A DNA stretch of 64,000 bases from Blasia pusilla (Eukaryota > Marchantiophyta > Marchantiopsida > Blasiales). The stretch is from positions 21,390,001 to 21,454,000 of the forward strand of contig CM114273.1 of the NCBI GenBank assembly GCA_050084515.1. Reading direction: 5' to 3'. This document shows positions 45,331-57,455 of this stretch, in pieces; position 1 is the first letter of the stretch; each line of letters begins with the position of its first letter. The translations under genes and the position numbers were made by a program. A model generated the notes under the pieces. That model worked only from the letters and a program-made list of their open reading frames with translations, was not told where the DNA came from and searched no databases.

Positions 45331-47425
45331 TGTCATGTAGGACTCACCAATCGGAATATTCCACTCGGGTTTTCCAACATACATACACCAGGTGTAAGCC
45401 TCTCACGATCAATGGCTAGCCGGGCTGGTAATGCATCCATCTTTGCATTTCGCCGCCAAAGCTGGTACTCAATGCTACACGACATAGAGGGTCGCTCCAC
45501 CGCAACACCCTCATCCACCTCAAAGACGTGTAGCAAGAATACACCCCACGTTCACACAACGTGGCTGCTAGCTGAAATACAGGAGCTAAGTCAACTCCTA
45601 AAGCCATCAGCTTTGTGGCCGAAAACAATGGGGATCCCAACACTGAAGTTTCCATTCGCAATACTGCACTAGATGTTGCATTCGTGTCTACTACACGCAA
45701 TGTAGATCCCTCAGTCCCCACTGTCGGCTCAATAGGTTGCGTAGGAACCATGGATGGAATCCTAAGCACCTCAGACAATAAGAATGACTGGGGAAGCGTA
45801 GCCTGCCTCCCAGCCTCACCCCTGTGTGGGTCCAACTCCACAGTAGCACCACGTGGCTCTGATGCTCGAGTGGCTCCTCTCTCAGAATCGCAGATTGATG
45901 CCTCAACTTTGTCTTTTTTCGCCATATAAGAGAGATCATCCCCTCCATAAGGGTGGAAGCCCCTGCTCCCAAACCCGATCTATGCTAGATACCCGACCAT
46001 AGTAGCCAACCGCTCCAATCTGCTCAATCCTGGCGACCATAGTCGACTCTATCGTAGTGGTAGGGGTAGCCACCGTAGGCTCTCCAACCACTGGTCCACC
46101 TCTACCACCTTGGCCTCTCGGAGCTACTCCACCACGGCCGCGGCCTGATCTCAACTCTGGATGAAGATCAAAGCAACGCTCTCAAGGATGACCTGGTCTC
46201 CCGCAATGATCACCTTGAGTTGGGGCCGACTGAGGCCCATCCTCCAAAGTCCGTCTCCCATCCTCTTGGGGACAAAACTTCCTAACATGATCACTTCCAC
46301 ATGTCCAACATGACTGTCCTTGCTGCGGGGCAGCAAATGAAGGCAATGGTCTCTGCGCAAGTGTCCCTCTAGGACTGACCGAGGTCGTGTGTACCCCACG
46401 ACTCCCACTACTACTACCACCACCACTACTACGAGAGGCGTGAGGTGGGGGGGAACACGAGAAGTAGTAGTTGTATCCCCTCTTGAATGCGGATGTCACC
46501 ACTCTCTCCTTCACCATCTTAAGCTGAATCTTCTCAGATAGAGCAAACACATGGGTCAATGTGGGTGAATCATCACTCATAAGAGTAGCATCACGTACCA
46601 AAACTGCGGCGCAACTCTCTGTCCAAGATCCCATACCAAAACTAGATCGCTCGAGCCTCGGTCACACAGGTAACTGAAATCAAGCGTGCCGATACGAGTG
46701 TATGCCTCACGAAGACTCTTACCAGTCTTTCGCTTAAATTCTTGAAGACTCCTCAACTTCTCTGTCTTCACTCCTTGATAGTTCTTCTTCAACCTCTTGA
46801 AGAACTCTGCAACCGGTCTAAACGATGGTGAGGCACTAGTACCCCCAATGGTTTCTCCATGGGTACCTCCACTGGTACCCCCACTCCGGCTCGTACTCGT
46901 ACCACTCAACGTCGGGCTGGTTGGCATAGTAGGAGCACTACTACCAATACCACCATGGGTGATAGACACATAGCCTAGAGACCAATATTGTCTCCATGCC
47001 TCAATCTCAGCAACATGGTCCTTCCTAAACTCATGGTAATCATCCATGGGTGGTCCCTCAAGTCTTTGAAATAACCCCTTCAAGCCAAGAAGGGTGTAAA
47101 CAACGCATGCGTTCCGCAACATCTGCATATCACACCACGTATCAAACTCCTGCATGAAGTCCTCCAACTCAATGGTGCCCACTGCACCCGAGTATCGTCG
47201 TGGGCCCTTCATGGCCCCATATATCCCGTCCATGTCCCAAATCAATGGAGCTGCAACACTCGATAACAACGTAGAAGACTCGGTGTTTGGAACACCCTCG
47301 TCCTCTTCTTCATCAACCGTCGGAAGTGGAAAAGGTAGCCGATACGTAAATCCACTCCGTGTGAAACCATCACTGTCCAAACCATGGTCCCCAACCAGAC
47401 CACCCAACAGCTTTGTGATGACCAA
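45331..47425 (-). pseudogene. gag of Ty3-type copy R
   Basis: The 282-codon frame 46,577-47,425 covers the gag core. A small indel near 46,680 shifts the frame, and the gag continues at 46,182-46,634 with the first zinc knuckle (CWTCGSDHVRKFC, the same CX2CX3HX4C spacing as in copy L) and the start of the second. The linker to the protease follows in 45,416-45,925. The codons at the copy L stop positions are open here (for example CAA for TAA at 2869). Confidence 0.8.
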
Positions 47426-48189
47426 CGCCGATGCCGAACCACCACCAAATTACCACCACTAAGTAACCAAGTGACGTCGATGTCGCTATACTATTCTAGC
47501 TCTACTAGCTATGGGTGTAGGCAACCTAACCTGTCATCACCACAAGACGCCTCCCACGGTCTACTGATCATCACTCCAGCCTCACTACCGGTAGCACACA
47601 AGAGTAACACTACTCTGGAAATCAAGGTCAACCCTAACAATGGGCGCGCAAGCAAGAAGCAACGATGGAGGGGATCCAAACATAGGAAGTCCAACGACAA
47701 TCCTCCAATCGCAAATGGAAATCAAGGTAATACAATCCACCAAACGTGGCGCCCCCTGAATCCAAAAAACCCACCACACAATTCTAACGCAATAGCTACT
47801 CTGCCGCGGGTCGATGACGTGCTAGTCGAACTCGTAGCACCTGAAAATATCACTTGCATGGAGAGGCTACACCGTACTATGCGCTAGAGGTCCAACAACC
47901 AAAATCCTGAGATGCATAAAGCGCCTAACACCTCTCCGAACAACACCAATCCTTGATAACTTCCAACTCCCTTGACAAAATCTGGCGATCTAAAGCGCGT
48001 TGGAAAGCTTACAGCAAGGTGCTTCTTCCTCAACCAACCATGCACCAAATTCACACCTCCAACATAGGCCACAAGCCACGAACATCCACGGCTGAGTACA
48101 CAATCAGCCCTAACCAGATCCTACTGATCCACAATCGAAGCTTCCATTGATCTACGTCAATTCTTTGAGTGAAATCCGTGAAAGACCTA
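47426..48189 (-). other. Leader of Ty3-type copy R
   Basis: The sequence between the 5' LTR and gag. Its first part contains a second copy of the short LTR motif AGGTCTTTCACGGATTT directly after the LTR break at 48,190. I could not identify a standard primer-binding site. Confidence 0.6.
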
Positions 48190-48640
48190 TACAACATACA
48201 TCGCTGACATACCATACTCACATACATACATAACATAGATGAGAGCATTCACAAACACAAGTGTACCACAACTTAAATCCGTGAAAGACCTACTGTCATA
48301 AAACACGTATAGAATCACATACAATCGAGCCAAACCCACTCCATGATGGGAGAATCTAGGTCAAAGCTTGTGGGAAACACCATAGCCAAGAGCTCTACTC
48401 ACTACCAAGGCTAAATCTCAACGCAACAGGCTCAACTCAAAGAACTAATTGTTCTTTGAGTGCACTCCACCTTATATCCTCCAACCTAAGAGCGCGCCCT
48501 ACAGGAAAAGTCACCCTCAACTGAGTAACCCCCAACCCTATGTATGAAATCGCATCTCTACCTAGACACTGCGGACCTACATAAGGTATGGCCTCTACTA
48601 GCACACTATACTCTACGACATAATCCGTATGGTCATGATA
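48190..48640 (-). repeat. 5' LTR of copy R (3' end altered)
   Basis: On the minus strand it begins TATCATGACC at 48,640 and matches the 3' LTR to ATGTTGTAT at 48,190. The last ~22 bp of the LTR (through GCACGACA) are missing and replaced by AGGTCTTTCACGGATTTCAC. Confidence 0.85.
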
Positions 48641-50320
48641 AAGTGGATAAAGCATCTCTTGGATGGTAAGGATCCACCAACAACTGATGAAGTTGTTACA
48701 CATCCAAGGAGATCCACGAGACTAGAGGAGCAGAATAGAGCTTCTGCACATCTCGACAACATGGCCTTGATGACAGAGATCTTGAAGGTGGAAGAGCCAT
48801 CATGCTTGGATGAGACCCTTGCTTATCCTCAATGGAGAGAGGCCATGCAGATGGAGATGGATGCTATTTAGAGAAATGAAACTTGGACTTTGGTTGAGAA
48901 GCCAAAGGACAGGAAGATAATACGCACCAAGTGGATGTACAAGACCAAGTTCAAGTCGGACGGTACATTGGATAAATTCAAAGCTAGGTTGGTTGCACAA
49001 GGATGCTCACAAATCAAAGGTTTTGACAACTATGAGACTTTTGCTCCTTCTGCAAGGATGACAACCATTTAAATTGTTCTAGTGGTTGCAGGAACAAGAC
49101 ATTGGCCTGTATACCGATACGATGTGAAGTCTGGCTTTCTGAATGGGAGTCTCAAGGAGGAGGTGAATATATCTCAACCACCAGGTTTTGAGATACCCGG
49201 ATCAGAAGAGAAAGTGTGTTTACTTCATCGAGCATTGTATTGGTTGAAGCAAGCCCCAAGGGTATGGTATCAACGAATAGATACATTCTTCCGAGAGAAG
49301 GGTCTCATCAAGAGTTCGTCATAAGCAAATTTGTATGTGTTTTGCGAAGATGGGATGTATATGTTGATAGTCCTGTATGTGGATGATCTGATCATCATAG
49401 GAGACCACAGTAAGAAAATAGAGGAAATGAAGGGAGTGTTGAATCTGAGTTTGAAATGTCAGATTTTGGTCTTTTGCACTACTTTATAGGGTTGGAGATT
49501 TGGCAGCAGTCAGATTCTATTTTTCTCTCTCATCAAAAGTATGCTAGAGAAATCTTGAAGGCATTTGGGATGACCGAGTGTAAGGCAGTAGTCTCGCCAA
49601 TGGAGGTAGAGTTGAAACTCTCGATGGAGGATGTTTCACCATTGGTAGATGAAAAGTTGTACAGAAAGCTTGTAGACAGTTTGATATTTTTGTGTAACAC
49701 TAGACCAGACATTAGCTTCGCTGTGGGAGTGTTAAGTAGGTTCTCAACTAAGCCTCGTGAGAACCATTGGAAGGCAGGGATGCGTGTGTTGAAGTACATC
49801 AAAGGCACTATCGAGTACGGCATCACCTATGGAGCAGGGACGGAAATGACAGCTTTTTGTGACTCGGATTGGGCAGGAGATTCATATTCTCGAAGATCAA
49901 TTTCGGGTTATTGCTTCTTGGTAGGATCAGGTGTGGTGTCATGGATCAGCAAGAAGCAACCTATAGTGGCTCTTTCTTCTACCGAGGCAGAGTACAAGGC
50001 GGCTTGTTATGCTTCTTGTGAAGCAGTATGGTTGAGATGGATATTGGAGGACATAGGAGAAGCACCAAAAAGTGCTACTCTAATGTGGTGATCATTACAG
50101 TTGTATTGCCATAGCACATAATCCTGTGTTTTATGCTCGTACGAAGCACATAGAGATCCTGTATCATTTTGTTTGTGAATTGATCGAAAGAGAGTTTTTG
50201 AAGTTAGTCTATTATCCAACAGAGGATAACCGTGCAGACATCTTCACGAAAGCTTTGAGCGGAGATCAGCTTCACCGACATCTGAAGGCTCTTGGCATAG
50301 GTCCAAGACAGTAGTCCATA
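48641..50320 (+). pseudogene. copia reverse transcriptase and RNase H
   Basis: The frame continues directly from the integrase side across the AAGT duplication. RT motifs include a WMYKTKFKSDG...KARLVAQG block, [15 protein letters not shown], and the catalytic LYVDDLIIIGD near 49,372. RNase H shows FCDSDWAGD and ALSSTEAEYKA, then KHIEILYHFVCELIE and NRADIFTKAL. Stops lie near 48,869, 49,070 and 49,322, with frameshifts near 49,450 and 50,090. Together with the left part it gives the full copia pol order PR-INT-RT-RH. Confidence 0.88.
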
Positions 50321-50331
50321 TGAGAGTGGAT

Positions 50332-50342
50332 ATTGAGGGGGA
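50332..50342 (+). promoter_or_regulatory. Polypurine tract of the copia element
   Basis: The purine-rich stretch TTGAGGGGGA immediately precedes the 3' LTR start TGTTGGATTC and would prime plus-strand DNA synthesis. Confidence 0.8.
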
Positions 50343-50758
50343 TGTTGGATTCTCAACATCCACTTCTCTGAGCACCATTAATCTGATCGGCCCCCTTGTA
50401 TGAGGAGAAGCATAGATGGTTCCGACTTAGACGTCGAAGGAGTCATAGTAATATGACGTAGGTGGTTACAGGAGCAGTGTTACTAGGATTATCTAACCCT
50501 ATATTTCTAACCCTAGATGCAATATAGGGTTATAATTTTTCTATTAATAGAAAATTAAGAAAAATAGGTTAAAACCCTAGTTTCCCGAGTAGTGAAATAG
50601 TCGGGAGCCGCAACGCTAGCGCATTCTCGTATGTCAAGTTATCTCCATGTTCAAGTTCCATCAAAGCTCTTATGTGAGCGCACGGACGGACTAGGCCACT
50701 TTGTATCTCTAAGTTTTGTAAAGATTTCAATGATTTCGTCACTTTCTATTTTCTCACA
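50343..50758 (+). repeat. 3' LTR of the copia element
   Basis: Matches the 5' LTR (36,706-37,104); about 17 bp longer because of small insertions (a CCCTATATTTCTAACCCTA-type duplication near 50,500). Confidence 0.9.
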
Positions 50759-50760
50759 TT

Positions 50761-51017
50761 TGACTACTCAAGAAACTAGGATTTTAAAATCTATTTTCTT
50801 CATTTCTATTAATAGGAAGATTTTGGATCAGGATTTCTTGCACCCTGATGCAATATAAGGTTAGATAATCCTCATAACACTATTCCATAAACCTACTACG
50901 TCATATTACTATGACAACTTTGACGTTTAAGTCAAAACCATCAATCTAGGCTTCTCATCATATAAGGAGGCCAATCAGTATATATGTGCATAATGAGAAG
51001 TGGATGTTGAGAATTCA
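50761..51017 (-). repeat. Inverted partial copia LTR
   Basis: The reverse complement begins TGAATTCTCAACATCCACTT (51,017) and follows the copia LTR for about 257 bp to GAGTAGTCAAA. It is more diverged from the flanking LTRs than they are from each other. It abuts the 3' LTR of the copia element almost without a gap. Confidence 0.85.
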
Positions 51018-52540
51018 ACAAAGAATAACCACAAGAATATTGTTAGCAAACAAACTTTGGAAAAGGAAGCGGAAACTTTACAACTAGAGAAAATGTCGAT
51101 ATAAAAATAAAGGTTGTTTACCATTTGGATCATGATACTATTATGGCATAGCATGCTACTATGCCAAGGAGTATTTTGAGAAGCATGATGATATAAATTA
51201 TGAGTTACTCCATCATAGAAGTATATGAAGTAATATCAAGTAGACGAGAAAGTGTTGATCATGGACACGCCATGTATCTACATTCTAGAAAATTATTCTT
51301 GTAAGTTGCGGAAGCGTGCATTTTCAATCCATACCTTCCTCACTCATCTACATCCAAACACATTTGTGTTATGCATGTTTAGGGTTAGTTAGCCTTGGTC
51401 TATCGAGTTTTGATCTTCTTCAGCGTTAAATCTCAACACTCCTTGATGAGGTTGGATAGCAACCTAAACCCTTCCCCTCCCTCATACATCCATTAAAAAA
51501 ATTTCTAGTTGAACATCCTGCTAACTCTAGGCCTACATCCTCAATGTAATGTAACTTTAACAATTGACTATGATTTGACATTCCAAACTATAGGTTGGTA
51601 GCGTCTCCTATGTGTTTGGGTTTTTTTTTTTTATTAGATCCCATAATTCATGATCCCGAAGGAAATTCTTGATCCTCAACTTCCATACCAACTAGTTATT
51701 ACAGACCATATGTTCTCCCTTTATGATTGATATTGATTCACAAATTATAGAAATTGACAAACTTCTTTTTTCTTTGAAAACTAAAATTGGAATTCTACTC
51801 TAACTCTTAAGCATAAATAAGCATGTTTTTAACCCAATATTCATTAACCTCTATAGCATAACTTTTCAAAAAATCTAAAAAAAAATTAAACATCTTCCCA
51901 ATTTCTTGCAGTTGTCTACCTCACACCCTACATCAATAATCCATGAAAAAATCACAATAGATAAATGGTGGAATTCAAAATCATTTATGGATAATGGTTT
52001 TTTGGTTGTATAACATACCTCATGATTTTGAGCTTTTAAGGTCCACCTAGCCAATAAACAAACATTTCCATCTCTGAAAGCATATTTCACTTCAACAAAT
52101 CAAAATCTCTTCTCCAAAACTCTTCCAACTCTTGCTCCTTTTTGAAATATCCCACTTACCTAAGGATTTTCTCACAATCTTCAAAGTTTTGATACCATGT
52201 AGAAACTACTAACCTTTAAGGCCTACACTCAAACATACACACAAAGAATATTAGCTTGCATTAACAAGAACAATGAGACTATGCATGAAGAGAATGACAA
52301 AGCATCATCCTTTTAGGTAGAGACAATGAATGTTTGGCCTAGAATCCACACATCATCCTATTATGTTGTGGTAAATGATAACTTTTCCATGCATGTTACC
52401 TAAACTTACATATGTCATTTCTTTTATTTGTTATTCGAAGTATCATTAGTTTAAACTACATCACTTGTCTTCAGCTTGCATAATTGGGCATTTATGAATC
52501 CTTTATATAATGGGGAAATCTATAGAAGATATAATTTTTT
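51018..52540. other. Intergenic, AT-rich
   Basis: No gene, long repeat or RNA gene seen. The few short ORFs have no domain signal. Confidence 0.4.
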
Positions 52541-53570
52541 TCCACTACTAACACTACTGGGGATTGAGGTATCAATGAAGTCCACTTTTTCCAAGAGTGA
52601 CTACTTTGCAATTTAACTTTATGCGACTTTATTATGGCTCCATCCAACATTGCAATTCATTATTGGTTTGTGAGTCTAGGCATATGTTGGTATTACAACG
52701 ACTCACATTTAGCTTCTAATTGACTCGCAAATAACAACTCCAAGGACTTGCACTTTGCAACTACAAGAGCGTCACAAGAACCTTGTAACTTGCAATTCTT
52801 TTGTGACTCTCAAAACTTGCAAATAGTCATTCATGGGTCTTGACATTGAATTCTCAACCAAAAATTTCCCTTTTTCCTCTAAACCACTCCAATTTAGCAA
52901 TTCCTCCTAACTTTTTGAGACTCTTCTCCTCGCTTTGCACTTAATTTTTTTTCCATCTTGGAGCTAAATCTTGAGATCTTTTTGGATGAGAGTTTTATTA
53001 ATGTTGAATGACATGTAAATGACTAAAGTTCCTTGTATTATGTGATTTTTTTCCCAAAAATTATTCTAAAATATAAGAAATAAAGGAGGAAAAAATAGAT
53101 GAAAGCCATCCCTTAGAAGGAGTCCAATTCCCCTTGGAAAAATGTTTTATGAATCCAAAAATTCATCCAAACTAAGAAAAAAAGAGCAATAAACAACTAC
53201 TTTATGAGTGGGTTATGAGTCTTAAATCATTCCTTTGCGAGTGCAAAAAATCACAATTTGGACTTGCTATTTCAAAAATTTCTTGCAACTATTTAATAAT
53301 AATTTACGAGTGAGTTAGAAGTTATTTTTGCAACTAAGCAAGCTCGCAATCACCTACAAATGACTCAAAAAGTTGCAAAAGTGTTACGAGTGAGATTCAA
53401 GCATCTTGCAATTGATCTATGATTGAAGTACAACTCACTTACAAGTACCCAAAAATGAAACTTTCAAGTCGTGTTACAATTATAATTTACGAAGTCGATT
53501 GCGAGTGTAGGACTCGCAAAGTTGTGAGTGCAATACGATTCTATTGCGGCTCTCGAGACTTGTAAACTAA
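52541..53570. repeat. Zone rich in CTTGCAA / ACTCGCAA motifs
   Basis: From a CACTACTGGGGAT at 52,552 onward, many copies of ACTCGCAA, CTTGCAA, TTGCGAGT and GAGTGAGTT-like words occur on both strands up to about 53,560. This resembles the subterminal repeats of a CACTA-type element whose terminus would be at 52,552. No coding part and no opposite terminus were found. Confidence 0.4.
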
Positions 53571-56500
53571 TCACAAATATAGTAGTAAAATTTCTCCACT
53601 TCCATCGTATGGATATAAATAATTCCTTTGATGGTAAAATAATAGGAAATATCAGCAACCTAAACATAAGTCATATCAATCCAAGGCTAAGTATAGAATT
53701 ATTTTTTTATAATACGACACAAATGAAAATATAAATGTTAAGGGTATAGATTAGAACAAAATTCACTCAATTTGTAGATTCAACACCATGTAGTAGATAT
53801 GTTGGATCATATCTTATGTGACATATAACTAAATAATAAGAATTTCAAACTCAAATCCTTTATTTTATGTATACTACTTACAATGGATGGACTTCTTGAT
53901 TTTTCAAGGATCCAAATACACATGAGAACAAGAAAATATAAAACAAATGGTGTGGTCCTCATAACAATTAAGAGCGATAGAAAAATGAAGTAATAGGACT
54001 CAAGATCTACAACACAAAAATATCCTAGACGTGCAATATCTATATTATCACACGAGTAGAGGGGGTTTTTTTTGTGAAAATTTGTACTCCAAAAGAAAAG
54101 AAGTTTTTTCTTGAAAGGAAGGTCCCTCCAAAAACAATAGATGCACATTGGTTAAGATAAGAGTGGATTCTTAATGTGCATGGATGATTATTTTCGCAAG
54201 ATTAGATCTCCTCTAGTATCCATACAAATTTCCTCTAGCATCGGCCAACAACTCAAGGCCAATGCTAGAGGAGATGTGGCGGAGCTCTTGTGAGAATATT
54301 TGCATGGACTCCGAATCTTACTTTGTAAAGCGGACAAATATGGAGGTAGAAACTTATGCCAATACATTGCACCACCCTCTTAGCAAAGAATTTAGATAAC
54401 AAGACCAAGAAAGAAAAACCCGAATGCATTTGGAAGCCATAGTAAAAACAATACAAACAGAAAAGACACATAAGAAAGGAAAAATAATAATTTTGAAACC
54501 AAATCCTAACACAGAATAAAAGAACAAGACCTTGTGCATGAGCTTGTAACTACTTACAAACGAGCGAATCCTACTCAGGAACACACCAAGCACGAAAATA
54601 AAACGGCGACTCTTGGTGCCAACCGTGCCCACATACCTACACCAGTGCCGTAGACAGATATTTCCCTGAAGAAAAATCAACACATACAGCACTTTGCTTT
54701 GTTGTACAGAGGACAGACAGTCTGCAGCACTACGCGTACAAGTTGGATTCCGAAACTGGAAATGCTGGAACGCACGCAGACAGACAGACAGCAAGGCAAA
54801 GCGAAGCGAAGCATGGCAAGGCAAAGCCAGCGTCTGAAATGTGAACGTTCAGTAGAAATGATTGGCAAATTCTCCCACAGTCCCACTGTTGTTGTTTTAC
54901 CATTATCCGTCCGTCCATCTATCTATCTCGCTCCAGGAATATCTCGATTCATCAGCAGCAGCAACAACAAAACAAATACCTTCGCACTGTCACTTCCACT
55001 GGCTCTCCCCTGTCAGCTCCCGACACTCCAGAATACAAGCGAGCAGCGTACGGAGCTCCTGTCACGAATCTGCAAAAAGAGAGGAAACAGTGATGTTGTT
55101 GGCTGGCATCCTACCTATGCGCTAGAGTGCGCGTAGGCAGGAAGGTGCGGGAGAAGACAGGATATGGACACTAGCTAAGCACGAGGGAAGTAAAGAGTAG
55201 GCGCCGCTGGTGTGCGCGGGACTCCGGACTCGGGAGCGGAAGACTTCGCGAACTTGAGTGATATGAGGCCGGCGGATGGCCGGGAGCTCTTTCCCGGGAA
55301 GGAAGAGGAGTGAGAGATAGATGCCGGTTTTTCGTCACCTGGGAGAAAACCGTCGGATTCAAACTCATTGGCAGGGCGGTTCCGGGTGTCGACATTTATT
55401 CGTTGGGGAATGAGTGGTTCAAACCCGAAAGACATCGATTCGGACGAGCGATAACACGTTGGAGGTACGAATGTGAGGAAGATGAAACAATGAAATTATG
55501 AATGTGGGGAAGTAAACCTCGTCGGCTGCCGAGATGAACCAAGCGTCGTCAATGTCCGAGTTAAAGCCCAAAGGTTATCGCTTTGGACGAGAAGATCACC
55601 ATCGGCAGTGCGGCAACCACCCTATCTATGACATGATAGATCAAGTTGCTAAGCGATATGCTCTCCTATGCTTCAGCAGCACCACATAAAAAGTAGTCTG
55701 GATATGAACTTTCGTCTTTCCATTATCTGCAGTTGAAAATATTACAAAACGTAATTCGTTATTGACAAAATTGAATTTTTGGCAATGAAGCATTTTGCCA
55801 CGCGTCATTCGCCATTCAAATCACTTCCGACTATAAATCTGAATTCTGAAATATAAAAATTTAGGGTCCAGTTCTCCCTAACAAGAAAACCACTCAATCG
55901 GATCATCAAAACTCAAGACCTAAGGCCTTAGAACCCTGCTATCAAATCCGTAGGGTAGTCTACAAGTTTCAAAGACTCCTTGCTCTCTTTCTTTTTCCGA
56001 TCCCAACAACAATTATTGTGAAAACTGAATGAGACACTAATCTTATCTCCTCAAGTCTCCAGATTTTCCAAGATGTCAACAATTTCTCTCTTCAATCTCC
56101 TCCTTGATCTCTCTTGATTGCACGCAGCTTCAATCAACAATCAATTGTTCTGCAGCGCCCCCACGCACTCAATCTCACTTTCTCTGAGAGTTGTAGAAAC
56201 GATGTTGAAGTGATTCGAATTCTGAGAGAACTCTCACCTTCCCAAATTTCCAATGGCGTCTCAATATCCTTGCCCTCACAAATGGAACTCTCACAAAGCT
56301 TGAAAACGTCATCTCCAACCTTCTGCAGCAGATTCCTTACTCCCTTCACTTGACAACTTCTTCCGTGCTCTCTATTACTGGTCGCGCTCTGAAACCTTAT
56401 GTCGCGAAAGGGCCTTCTTCGTGGCTTTGCAACGCATCTTTGATCTCCCCAAATGCTTTCCATTTGCACCTCCAAAACTCGTCTTAGTTTCCCGTAGCTT

Positions 56501-57206
56501 ATCCTTCCAATTCACCTTTAAGGGGCCTTTGCCATTTGCCTCTTTTAGAATGGTAGAGGCTTTTTCCTTCTTCCTTGGTCACTCTTACTACTTGATCAAT
56601 TTTATTCAAGTCATTAACTCCTCTTTACTTGAGATTTTCTCTTGGCCAACTATTTACCAAGATTTTTTGGCTGTCTATAAGATTCCAACGACACCGTTAT
56701 TTTTTGGACGACGACTTCCCATAATCGACTTCCACCTTTCATCTTCTTTTCGTTTCAACTTTAGAAGTCTTATTTTTACTTTCCAGGAATATAACCTTCA
56801 CATTTCTTCTTGGCTAACACTCATAATTTCCCCGTAAGTATTGCATGAAATGCCCGTCGCGTTTCACTACAACTTTCCATACGGGATCTTCTAACTTAGA
56901 CTTCTAAACTCCAAGCATCGACTAAGATAATCAGAATTACTTGTGATATGAATCTTCATCGCCCAGTCAAGTTTAGAATACACATGCGCAATTAAAATCC
57001 GACGACTATTCGACCACGAGCATTTTATTTACTTCACATGTCGCATCAACTATTTCCTATGTATAAACACTCCAACACTATGCCACTGGTATGGCAACAG
57101 CCAGGTCGTTGGCTTGCTTGCACGTAAAAGTTCCGGACTCTGGATATCCAGGTGGCATGGTGGGGATCAAAAGAAGTTGGGACAAGAATGAAGTGGTTCG
57201 AGAAAA
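53571..57206. other. Intergenic, partly GC-richer
   Basis: The base composition rises near 54,650-55,650, and overlapping short ORFs on both strands there show no domain. 56,114-56,837 has open plus-strand frames rich in Phe/Leu/Ser without a recognisable family. I would not call a gene here. Confidence 0.35.
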
Positions 57207-57455
57207 TCAGTAGGCATTCAATGCATTCGTCCTCACGTGTTCCACCAACAGGATGCCTTTCCGTAAATGAGGGTCATTGGGTTTAAACTCTTCAACGGAC
57301 ATCATTTTCATTGACCCTGTCATGCACAAGATCTGAACACTTCCTCTCCCATCACACAGGCAAAAAGAAGAGGGGTTGTCCGCCTTGATTGTAACGCATA
57401 GGTTATCACTGCTCTTCTGACCATCCTGATAGCATCTGAAGACTGACATCGTCAA
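57207..57455 (-). other. Possible small exon or ORF
   Basis: An 82-codon minus-strand frame has balanced composition (LCVTIKADNPSSF ... CDGRGSVQILCMTGSM ... KGILLVEHV), unlike the noise around it. It lies about 950 bp downstream of the kinase-like gene on the same strand and could be a 3' exon of that or another gene. No domain is recognised. Confidence 0.3.

Larger units (their letters stand above)
39521..48640 (-). mobile_element. Ty3/gypsy-type retrotransposon with DNMT and PHD domains, copy R (both LTRs)
   Basis: A 9.12-kb element on the minus strand inserted in the copia element. Its termini are TATC...GATA (TGTC...GACA in copy L), and the two LTRs differ at about 18 of 450 positions by eye. 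Domain order and sequence match copy L: gag, protease, methyltransferase, spacer ORF, RT/RNase H, integrase, PHD. Frameshifts lie near 46,680 in gag, near 44,700 upstream of the methyltransferase and near 42,800 in RT. The integrase core is one open frame of 363 codons. It is younger than the copia element it interrupts. Confidence 0.92.
36706..50758 (+). mobile_element. Ty1/copia retrotransposon split by Ty3-type copy R
   Basis: The 5' LTR (36,706-37,104) is followed by a primer site, gag, protease, integrase, RT and RNase H, a polypurine tract and the 3' LTR (50,343-50,758). Without the 9,124 bp of insert and duplicated target, the element is about 4.93 kb, normal for copia. INT before RT is the copia order. 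No matching target duplication flanks the LTRs (CACAT on the left, TTTGA on the right). Several stops and frameshifts make it non-autonomous. Confidence 0.9.

Noticed and set aside
47384-47887. Plus-strand ORF of 167 codons
   Set aside because: It is antisense to the leader and gag start of Ty3-type copy R. The same antisense frame in copy L (1973-2389) has no domain; it is a shadow.
54678-55136. Possible plus-strand gene with 145 codons
   Set aside because: Overlaps several ORFs in other frames on both strands, no conserved domain, repeats such as CAGACAGACAGA and GCAAGGCAAAGC drive the open frame.
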